Origin: Mactromeris polynyma
Taxonomy: Eukaryota; Mollusca; Bivalvia; Venerida; Mactridae
Assembly (NCBI GenBank): GCA_032209605.1
Contig: JASFXZ010000013.1
Coordinates: forward strand, 10,065,901-10,129,900
Direction of reading: 5' to 3'
DNA: 64,000 nucleotides
In this document: positions 56,030-64,000 of the stretch, one piece after another
Position numbering within the stretch: the stretch's first letter is position 1
Layout of the letters: each line of letters begins with the position of its first letter
Translations under genes and position numbers: made by a program
Notes under the pieces: generated by a model
Told to the model about the DNA's origin: nothing
Databases searched by the model: none
Seen by the model: only the letters and a program-made list of their open reading frames with translations

Positions 56030-56525
56030 TGTTGTCACCCTTAATTCTCCTCAGACGACCTGACCATTCATTGCGCCCCTCTTCCCATACAGTGTTACCC
56101 TTGTACCTCGTCAGAACCTACTGTTTTGAACATTTAGCCTTAAACAATACCAATTTCTATTTCCATTGCAAAGGATATAGTGCGATGCTAAACTGTATCA
56201 CTTTCTAATTCAATGCTTTTCATCGCGTTTACTGTTCAAATTGGCGATACATAAAGTGATGTTTTATCATTTTACATTCAATGAACGCGACCGAACCTTC
56301 CGTGAGAGTTTTTTAATGCTTGACCAACTTCAATCTATATAATATATTATTTCATACACTTTATTTAATTTCAAAATACATTTCTTTAATGCAATTCTTA
56401 TTCTTTCACAAACACGGTAACATTTTTAATGCTTTGTAGACTGTAGTTATCCCGGGAGTCTGTGCTGGGAGGCATCGCTTTGCGAATGTGGCGTTCCCTG
56501 TAACAACTTAATCTCTCTTTTACTA
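56030..56525 (-). repeat. interspersed repeat R2, long form, copy 10
   Basis: The two halves of R2 (56410-56525 start; 56030-56110 end, minus strand) are separated by ~300 bp. The inner sequence matches 60181-60400 in inverse orientation: CACCGTGTTTGTG-like block, CATCGCGTTCATTGAATGTA, TGATAAAACANCACTTTATG, AGTAAACGCGATGAAA. A long R2 variant therefore exists, or an element entered the same place in an ancestral copy. Confidence 0.75.
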
Positions 56526-57324
56526 CATATGTCTTGTTCTATACTAAACTTGTCTCTGGGGTATGATTCAGGTTATGTTTGTTTCTGAATACGCAATTCG
56601 GAATCAAGCATTCTTAAGTTGCTGCAATTGAAGACGCTGACAAAAACTTCATAAATATGCAGTCAGTCATGAATGTCGTCTCCGTATATTAGTATTTGTA
56701 TATACTTTGATTAGACTACTATTCTGCTATTCCGGTTTCTTTCGGCGTTTGACCGTTATATCGAATACTAGTGGTGAAGCTATGAATAAAAATGTGATAT
56801 GTAATTCAACTGCAGAACACTTTGAGCATGTTATGTAGTGTTTCAATTTCATCAACATTTTGCAGACGTCAGATAGAAACTGTCAACTGTCAACTTTTAA
56901 CGCCGGCAATGCTTGTGTCTGCCAGCCGGCAAATTTCCCATAGGCATATGATTAATTGATTAAAGAAACTAATTTATTATATAGCAGCTATGTTAATAGT
57001 CTGGCGTTTGACAAATGCATATACAAAATATTTGAACTTCAACACTTCGAAAATAAATTCCGAATTAATCAAAATTAATAATCTTTATTGAATGTGATAT
57101 ATGTTGGGAGTTTATTTGTTTCGTTCGTACTAAATCTGACAATGTGAGCATAAATCATAACGTTGTGTTAGATGAAACGGAAGAAGTCGTTGCACTCTAG
57201 ATAGATGTTAAGTTTGCGTATAATAGTAAAAGTGAAAATAATGCAGAGCATGGAAAAGGCGACATTCAAAAAAAGAACTTTCCACCGCATATTTAGATAA
57301 AAGAAACGATAGCAAAAAGATATT
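56526..57324. other. no feature recognised
   Basis: AT-rich sequence, no recognisable gene or repeat. Confidence 0.5.
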
Positions 57325-57510
57325 GTTGTTACAGGGAACGCCACAAACATAAGACAATGTCTCCCCACATAAAATCCCTAGGCAACATCAGCCTGAAACA
57401 TGAAAGACTGTGGAGGTGCAACAGTAAACATGAAAAGGGGAGCAAGCGATTGTCCGGCCGACAATCAAAAATAACTTTGGATAATTTCAACGACAACAAG
57501 GGGAGGATTG
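57325..57510 (+). repeat. interspersed repeat R2, copy 11
   Basis: Full core beginning TGTTGTTACAGGGAACGCCA and ending GGCCGACAATCAAAAATAAC plus the ACGACAACAAGGGG tail. Open frames on both strands across it are artefacts of the repeat. Confidence 0.86.
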
Positions 57511-57848
57511 AAAGGATGGAATACACTACCAAACAAGCAACGTAACATGCACACAATACATAGGGAGATATTATGAAAAGCTTCGGAAATGGGTGCAAAT
57601 ATTTGTCATCAAATGCGCTGTTGTTAATGTGTCGCCTGGCGCTCATGTATTGCTCAGCAAACTAATAACGCGCCATATAAGGTCACACTGGTGCTTAAAA
57701 ACAATATTATACTCAATCCTAGATATTGTTAATACAAGATAATTGTTTGCACTATTCTTTCGAGTAGGGAAGTTCGCTTCTAGTGTAATGAGTGCTTATG
57801 TTTCGATTGTACAGTCTTGATCATACTCATTAAATGTCATTATGTTGA

Positions 57849-58091
57849 AATACGGGGCATACATATCGTAATAAAGTCCAGGAAAACATCAGACACATTA
57901 ACAAAGTGACCTGGAAACAGCTTAAAGGTTTAGCAACTGACACAGTAATTGTCAACTTATCAATTCCCGGAGACATATACGACTTAAACAAAGGGGTGAA
58001 CATAGAAGCTAAGTCTGCAAGGGAAACATATATATCTTTATTCGGAGACACATTAATATCAATAACGGAATCCTATTCGATGATCCATTAA
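57849..58091 (+). CDS. candidate coding fragment or terminal exon, unknown family
   Basis: An uninterrupted 80-codon plus-strand frame ends in TAA at 58089-58091. First codon positions are strongly purine-rich (about three quarters) and composition is protein-like (…VTWKQLKGLATDTVIVNLSI…). The only in-frame ATG is at the very end, so this would be an exon or a fragment, perhaps starting after the AG at 57874-57875. The C-terminal part (…TYISLFGDTLISI…) resembles exon-like block 1 of C2 (…NDFLFGDEMFIVS…) in both protein and DNA, on the same strand. It may be a better-preserved relative of the same exon. The opposite strand is also open for 73 codons, which weakens the case. No known domain is recognised. 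Confidence 0.3.
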   Translation, partial: NTGHTYRNKVQENIRHINKVTWKQLKGLATDTVIVNLSIPGDIYDLNKGVNIEAKSARETYISLFGDTLISITESYSMIH

Positions 58092-58308
58092 CATAAGGGC
58101 TTTAATGGATCAGCATTTTTTTCAATTTTATGTTCAAATCGTTTGTCAGATTAGCGAACTATACCATCTGTAATCTGATAGAATTCGTTTAGATTTATAT
58201 GGTCACACTTTATTTCAGAAGGGTAGACACGACAATGTACACGCCACAATCGAAGGAAAATTAAGCGACGTGTATAAAGCTCGGAGCCCTTAGATATAGT
58301 ATCTCAGT

Positions 58309-58535
58309 AAACCGTCTCCCGTGGTCGATTGGTAAAGGCATCCACATTGGGAGCGTGAAGTCGAATATTCGAATCCCAGTAGGGTTCCGTTTAAGTTTAC
58401 CGTGTGTGTACCTGCCTGGTGCCTGGCATTAAATGATAAGAATCTGGAAGTTAATGTGATTACAATTAACAAAGTAGGTGTCTCATAAGTCAGAAATGTC
58501 TGGCCCTTTAAATAGGGATGACACTGTAATAATTA
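58309..58535 (+). mobile_element. tRNA-derived SINE (SINE-1), copy 2
   Basis: Plus strand: A-box region GTGGTCGATTGGTAAAGGCA (58321-58340), B box TTCGAATCCC (58368-58377), then GCCTGGCATTAAATGATAAG and the tail TAAATAGGGATGACACTGTA. This orientation makes the family structure easiest to read. Confidence 0.85.
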
Positions 58536-59034
58536 AACACACTACAATGGCAGCGTTTGGATCACTGTCGTTTTATTAAAATTGAGAACAAGTATTTAAA
58601 TGAAATAAACACACAGGAATGACAAAATGCTGAATTTTCGTATTGCGTAGTGTTCAATCTTATATTCAGTGATGGTATACACGGGCAATTAATATTCTTA
58701 TATATTGTATTGACTACTGCTTATGATGCAACAATAACATACTGTCTGATATTGCTATTGAGTGATCACTAGCCGTCTGGTTTGTTTCGATGGGATAATT
58801 TTTATTGTTATATTTTTCTTGCAAATGTCTCTGAAATATATGGAATATCGTTATTCATTTCGTAACTTATCAAGTTGAAACGAATCTATTTAAATTATTA
58901 AGATGGCAATTTGGTGTCTAGACGTTTTGCGAACAATTGCAATTGTGGGATAATAAAATTCTGCAGAAGGCTTTCCATTTGCAATATGTGCTGTTAAAAT
59001 ATATGCCATCATCAGGTATCCCAGCGGAGCAAGA
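58536..59034. other. no feature recognised
   Basis: AT-rich sequence, no recognisable gene or repeat. Confidence 0.5.
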
Positions 59035-59135
59035 ACAGTTAGTCTAATGTTATGTAGACTGTTGTTGCCCGGGGGCCTTTTCTTTTTGTATGTGGCATTC
59101 CCTGTAACAACATAGTTTCTCTTTCTGTGTCGGGT
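59035..59135 (-). repeat. interspersed repeat R2, copy 12 (5' half)
   Basis: Minus strand GTTGTTACAGGGAATGCCAC through the CCCGGGCAACAACAGTCTAC block, then the match stops. Confidence 0.8.
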
Positions 59136-59954
59136 ATTTCTTATAAACAAATTAGTATATAACCAACATCGGAAATAGAAGAAATCGATAATGTTTATTT
59201 GTCTTATTATTCAAAAACTTTCTAGGAGAATCATCAACATGAACATCTAACGTTCAAAGACAGGTTTATGCGTATAATGTCACATATACAAAAATCTATC
59301 ACGCATATTTTGTTGAAAGAATATACCGTGTTGATATAAGTTTGTCTTATAGGTCCATGGCTATTCTAATACTTGATTTATGGTCGTTCTCTGTCAATGT
59401 TTCGTCTTCTATTGCCCTGACTTTTCTTTTATATAGACATTTTACGCGAACACTGACAATATTACGCCGTTGTTTTCATTGGTGTTTATGGACCTTCTCG
59501 AACCAAATAATTCCGGACTGAGAACATTTTAATTGCGTGTCCAGGCATCCTGATTGACACTTCATTACGAGAGCTAAAACTTCATCACGTCAGCGTTCCA
59601 CACCGTGATGAAGTCAATATTGTCAGAAACTCTGTCCCAAAACTCACATTGCGGGCAAAATCATTGTATTCCCAATGTTATTTGAACAAACACAACTAAC
59701 CGAACGGCAATACATTGCCAAACATATATCGACTAGCTGTCTGTAATATTGTCATGAATATTAGGTAAGGAATATCATCGCACCAGAGGGGAGCCAAACA
59801 AGGATATAGTTGAAGCAATAAATCATGTCAAACCGACACCTAATATCAAGAGTAATGGCTGGTGGTCAGAAATTACTTTAAATAGTATATACGTGTATAT
59901 ATGCGAACCATGTATGATATCAAGGCGAATATAAACTAAAATGCAGTTAGTGTT
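59136..59954. other. no feature recognised
   Basis: AT-rich sequence. Near 59555-59615 CATTACGAGAG/CATCACGTC and CACCGTGATGAAG motifs are loosely inverted but too short to classify. Confidence 0.45.
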
Positions 59955-60032
59955 TCGAGGGTTCGGCGCAAGACTATTGTAACTCCTATGCATTTATATA
60001 GGAGTTATGATAGTCTTGCACTGAACCCTCGA
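59955..60032. repeat. 78-bp hairpin with 35-bp arms
   Basis: The left arm 59955-59989 (TCGAGGGTTCGGCGCAAGAC…) and right arm 59998-60032 match at 31 of 35 positions around an 8-nt loop. Three of the four mismatches would be G-U pairs if transcribed from the plus strand. A short palindromic transposon is the simplest reading; a small-RNA precursor is possible. Confidence 0.85.
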
Positions 60033-60107
60033 TTTGTTTTCGTAAGATGAATATGTACAACAAAAAGGGTTAAGGATTGTTGATTCTGAGCAGTCAAATA
60101 GTGAAAC

Positions 60108-60415
60108 AGAGATTACGTTGTTACATAGAACGCCACATTCACAAAGATCTCCCCACGCAGATCCCCGGGAAACAACATTAAACAATCTCACCGTGTTTGT
60201 GGAAGAAGAAGAATTGTATTTTAAGGAAAATAAAATATATGAAATTATATATACCTTGAAGTACGTCAAACATGAAAAAAACATAATAATCAAGGGTGAC
60301 GTGGTTTTCACGCAAGATTTCATCGCGTTCATTGAATGTAAAATGATAAAACAGCACTTTATGTATCTTTAATTTGAATAGTAAACGCGATGAAATGCAG
60401 TGACTTGTAAAGAGA
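60108..60415 (+). repeat. interspersed repeat R2, long form, copy 13 (3' end absent)
   Basis: Starts TACGTTGTTACATAGAACGC, CACATTCACAAAGATCTCCC, CCGGGAAACAACATT, then enters the long-form interior CACCGTGTTTGTGGAAGAAG. It ends in a stem TTTCATCGCG … CGCGATGAAA (60319-60397). The normal R2 3' half is missing. Confidence 0.75.
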
Positions 60416-60908
60416 AGGACGTATCAACTGATATGTGTTAAGGCTTAATGTTGGTAAAATGACATGTCTGCAGTCAAAGATATACATCATACATCATCAC
60501 TCATGACTCATTTTTCAGTATACAAGTTGTTTATTGAAAATAACGAAATGTTATCAGCTGCTGATATCAAATGCACTTGGTGATATTTGATTCGCAACTT
60601 CGCCAAGTATCCTAACAATATTGTTTAATGATTGTCAGTTTCAAACGTGTTATTTATGTTTATGCAAGAATCAAAAGGCATATGGACCACACTGTAAAAT
60701 TTGTTCTGCAGACAATGGTTGATATCGTTCCAATACTGATTGAACAATCAACTTTAATGGTACTGTTGTGTAGACCCTTTACATTATCATTGACAATCTG
60801 TGTCTGGCATATTATGTAGATAAGTGTGATTCAATGGTCAGTATTTAAAACATTAATTACATTCATACAAAGATGAACCACATTATGCCTACTTGATCAA
60901 GCGTTGTA
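60416..60908. other. no feature recognised
   Basis: AT-rich. A short inverted pair ATCAAAT/ATTTGAT lies near 60568-60593. A 63-codon frame at 60628-60819 has no recognisable family. Confidence 0.45.
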
Positions 60909-61054
60909 CAGTCGGACCTAGTTTCATTTCTAATAATACATAGTTTCGAATAGTCCTCTTCAATTCGACGAGCCTAAGAAGATACATCGGAACATGATCA
61001 TTGTTTCGGATGATACCATGTATTCGGATAAAAGGTTGTCGAGTTCCGACTGTA
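60907..61054. mobile_element. Tig-1 MITE, copy 4 with intact TA duplications (element 60909-61052)
   Basis: TA-CAGTCGGACCTAGTTTCAT … GTTGTCGAGTTCCGACTG-TA. It is the best-delimited member of the family; the interior keeps AAGAAGATACATCGG. Confidence 0.88.
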
Positions 61055-61764
61055 TATGGGATATCTCATCCAATATGTTTATTAATCGACAACCTTGTTG
61101 CAACTTAATCACTACTACAATGATGATCGAGATTAAATGACCAGCATTGCGTGTCTGTTTTGTCTTACAAGTGTAATTGGAAATGTAATATGTAATTGAA
61201 ATATACGACTCTTTGAAGTTTCGTCTGAAGATTGAGTGCGTAAAGATATTTGACATCCGTGTGATAAATAATTAAATTATTAAGTCAAAGGCAAGATAAG
61301 TTGATAACGAGCACAAGTATACATATTTCAGGAGTGTATACGCATATACACAGGCTTAATAATCAATTAGTTTAAAGGAATATAGTCATTCTGGTTTGGA
61401 AAACTATCCTTAGTGATAAATATGAGAAAACTGGTAGTAATTAACTTCATACAGATGGATTCTACAACACTGTATTGCCACTTTTCGTGCATGTTTACCA
61501 AAAGCACAAATACAAGTGTCTGATACGGGTGTTTCCTAACCTAGCCTATGCGCTAGCATTAGCAATACCAGTATCGAACTCGCACTTTGCTGTTACAGGA
61601 AATTTAAATTAAAGTTACATTGCAATGTTTTAGAGCATGTCTAAGTGAAGGCATAAAACATCATTTTGTTTCAAAAGTATTATGCATCACATTTTGATAG
61701 AAAATCTTCCTTTAAACTTATTTATACTAACATCGATATCATCGATATGCAAAATAGTTTGTAT
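61055..61764. other. no feature recognised
   Basis: AT-rich sequence, no recognisable gene or repeat. Confidence 0.5.
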
Positions 61765-61830
61765 TGACCACTCTCGATGACTGCCTCATGGGTTATAATC
61801 CAGAGCTCGCACCTAATACAAGGACCTTAT
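61765..61830 (-). repeat. SINE-3 fragment
   Basis: Minus strand …GGTGCGAGCTCTGGATTATA-ACCCATGAGGCAGTCATCG corresponds to the tail side of 28265-28385. No tRNA head remains. Confidence 0.45.
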
Positions 61831-62259
61831 TCACATACATTACGATTGAAACTCAGACCTTAACATCAAATATGTACATCTGTTATATTTACCACCCTAT
61901 AGTTTTCTTCAAATTTAATCAAATGAAATTTTGTCTGAAAGATTGTTATTACCAACTGTTTGCTACAATTTAGTTATAAAACTAAGGATCTCAAGGATTT
62001 TTTTAAAACTAAAGATCACTAAGGATTACCATTTTGAAGTGTTAGTCTGATTTTCAGTCTTATAATCAGCCTCGCCAAAGGCGGGCTTCGAACGACGACT
62101 ATGACTTCATTATAATAAATATTTTACGACCTATCTATGTTCCAGACGAGTACATTGCTATGTTGGGCACATTTGAAGTCACCCGTTTAAATAATAACTA
62201 AACGTATTCATAGGAGTCAGAGATACCCCCGCTATTGGCTTCCAAGCCTCTTTCGTTTT

Positions 62260-62531
62260 TTCTTCTTTTTAGGACCAAGTCTTATAAATCTCAAACAAAT
62301 ATTTAATAAGAAAAAGGGCCATAACTCATCCAAAATGTTGCTGATAGTAGCCGGAAATATACTTGACTTGTATTTAATAACCAGGTGCGTATGTGCCCAA
62401 TACGAATCTAAACCATCCATCCTTTAAGGAGTTATTGATCGGAAACCATTTCTTCGCACGGACGGACTGACGGACGGACTAGGGTAACACTTTATGCCTC
62501 ATTCGCCATTGTTTCGAATGGCGGGAGCATA
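62260..62531 (+). repeat. GACGGACGG repeat with terminal hairpin
   Basis: A GCACGGACGGACTGACGGAC block is followed by a perfect-looking stem ATTCGCCATT/AATGGCGG inside an outer TATGCC/GGAGCATA pair (62493-62531). Same layout as the end of 46740-47015, although the upstream parts differ. The 3' hairpin is a family hallmark; the class is uncertain. Confidence 0.6.
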
Positions 62532-62882
62532 AAAAATTGTGTTTTCAGATATTTGTGCTCGTTCTGATAACGTAACAGACATCGTCCATACGAATGTTTT
62601 CCAATATATGTTTCGTAGAGTCATTTATATAATCGTTTTATTGCCAACAGGCTAAACATGATGATTTACGACGGCAAAGTCTCCAAATATTATCTCACAT
62701 TATTGCTGTATGGTCTAGCTGTTGACATATCGCACCAATACAGTGCCCCAATCTCACAAGATCAGACAGAATCGATCCTTCAACTACGGATTTCGTCAAA
62801 AATAGATTATACCTAGCCGGCTGCTATTTTATTAATGTTCACTTGCTAAGATAGAAAAGGCTTCATGGCAAATGTATACATA

Positions 62883-63114
62883 TGAGCACCGCTGTACGAT
62901 TTCCAACCTTTTCTTTAAGTGGTGTAATTTCCAGAAAACGTCACATGTGACGTCACCATGTACCGACGTTAAGTTTGCTTCATATGTCAATATCAAAACG
63001 AAGTGACCATATGGCGTAAATATTGTAAACTGCTTGAAAATAGTGACATCACATTTTGTGTTTTCTTGAAATGACGTCACTTACAGAAGAGATTGTAAAT
63101 CACATAGCAGCGAT
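62883..63114. mobile_element. CRE-MITE copy g (inverted orientation)
   Basis: From TGAGCACCGCTGTACGATTT to …CACATAGCAGCGATCG, same orientation as copies c and d, with two TGACGTCA palindromes. It ends 26 bp before a SINE-1 copy. A minus-strand frame across it is incidental. Confidence 0.87.
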
Positions 63115-63140
63115 CGAATATAAATTAAAACGATACTTAT

Positions 63141-63380
63141 AGTATCATCCCTATTTAAAGGGCCAGTCATTTCTGACTTATGAGGCACCGTCTTTCTGCG
63201 ACCATTTTCTTTTCGATTGCTATCCTTTAATGCCAGACACAAGACAGTTAGGCGCACGGTAACCATTATTTAACTAGCTGGCGGCTCACCAATCAGCCAT
63301 ATCAGAAAATACCCCTACCGGAATTCGAATATTCGAAATCCCGCTCCCAAGGTGGATGCCTTAACCACTCGGCAGTACGC
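63141..63380 (-). mobile_element. tRNA-derived SINE (SINE-1), copy 3
   Basis: Minus strand: CCGAGTGGTTAAGGCATCCA (A-box region), GGGAGCGGG, a B box damaged by a TCGAATATTC insertion-like change, the body TCTGGCATTAAAGGATAGCA, and the tail CCTTTAAATAGGGATGATAC. It shares the full layout of copies 1 and 2. Confidence 0.82.
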
Positions 63381-64000
63381 ATTATCATATAATTATTTAC
63401 AACAATATTGAAACGATTCGGAGCATGCTACAAAACATATATTTTTGATTTCTGTTGAAATCCAGTCTGTAACATTAGTGCAAATAGTTGTGTTGTATTT
63501 ACGTTAGTGGAATATAGGACACGTTTTATTTTGACACTGCAAGACAAATATACAAATAACATACTTCATTTGTATCAGAGTTTCGTAAGTTTTCTTTGAA
63601 GTTTGTAGAGCAACACTTTGAGTGGTGGAGCTTAATTCGTCGTTAATTTAAGGGGATAAACTGAATTATCGAAGCTATTGACAAAAAGCGAAATTACATA
63701 GCAGTACATTACCAAGTTTGTTCATTATCCTGGGGTCCACCAAATACATTGCATGGTATGTTGATATACAGCAAGATTAATAAAACAGCACTATAAATTC
63801 ATGTAACTATACAGTATTTTAGCCGTCAATCATTAAAAAGGCTTTCATAGCCGAGGTGTTTTGTAGAACTGATTCCGGTATGATATTTTTGGCTGTGTAG
63901 TTGGAGCTGTGTTAGCATGTTAAATAGATGTATAGCTATTCCTATGTAGATATACTTAATAATTATATTTTAAATTTTTAATATCAAATTTATGCTTTAC
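63381..64000. other. no feature recognised
   Basis: AT-rich sequence to the window end; no recognisable gene or repeat. Confidence 0.5.

Noticed and set aside
58309..58390. Functional tRNA gene at the SINE-1 head
   Set aside because: A and B boxes are recognisable but the arms do not form a sound cloverleaf, and the same head is attached to a shared SINE body and tail at three places.
60628..60819. A fourth sulfotransferase-like block (LLCRPFTLSL)
   Set aside because: The resemblance to the R-x-P-F core is a single short stretch without the flanking conserved positions and without DNA similarity to block 2 of C1-C3.

Overview
The window is AT-rich eukaryotic DNA, about two-thirds A+T by eye. 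It has no operons, no rRNA, no convincing tRNA gene, and no intact transposase, reverse transcriptase or other long protein gene. Almost everything recognisable is repetitive: minisatellites, tRNA-derived SINEs, and many short non-autonomous DNA transposons with terminal inverted repeats (TIRs) and target-site duplications (TSDs). The style of the repeats suggests a lophotrochozoan, most likely a bivalve mollusc. It includes SINE tails, a GACGGACGG repeat ending in a hairpin, a TGACCTTTGACCC-bearing repeat, Tigger/pogo-like MITEs and transposons loaded with tandem repeats. This is inference, not a database match.

Layout. 1-5.2 kb: four minisatellites (25-, 22-, 29- and degenerate 22-bp units), a 115-bp triplication, a SINE, a Tigger-like MITE and a hAT-like MITE. 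5.4-13.5 kb: five copies of a ~240-bp MITE ('CRE-MITE') carrying TGACGTCA palindromes, an ~80-bp inverted repeat 2.2 kb apart, and a second hAT-like copy with a perfect 8-bp TSD. 14-23 kb: families R1, R2 and R3, a Harbinger-like MITE with TTA duplications, a 937-bp element (10-bp perfect TIRs, 5-bp TSD) whose interior is a 45-bp minisatellite, and an ~890-bp foldback element. 23-29 kb is repeat-poorer; near 26.9 kb is a promoter-like cluster (ETS, ZNF143-like, YY1/ATG) on the minus strand. 30-35 kb, 42-45 kb and 51.7-54.4 kb are three same-strand, decayed copies of a ~2.7-kb unit. Two blocks in it read like dead exons, and one weakly resembles the phosphosulfate-binding region of carbohydrate sulfotransferases. 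36.6-37.5 kb holds a very similar direct duplication. 56-63 kb adds more R2 copies, SINEs, a short open reading frame, a long hairpin and a last CRE-MITE.

No pathway can be read from the window. It looks like intergenic or intronic sequence shaped by repeated insertion of small elements, with relics of an old tandem gene array. Family names (R1, R2, R3, R4B, CRE-MITE, Tig-1, Tig-2, SINE-1/2/3) are local labels. Boundaries of diverged copies are good to about 10-20 bp; boundaries supported by a TSD are exact.
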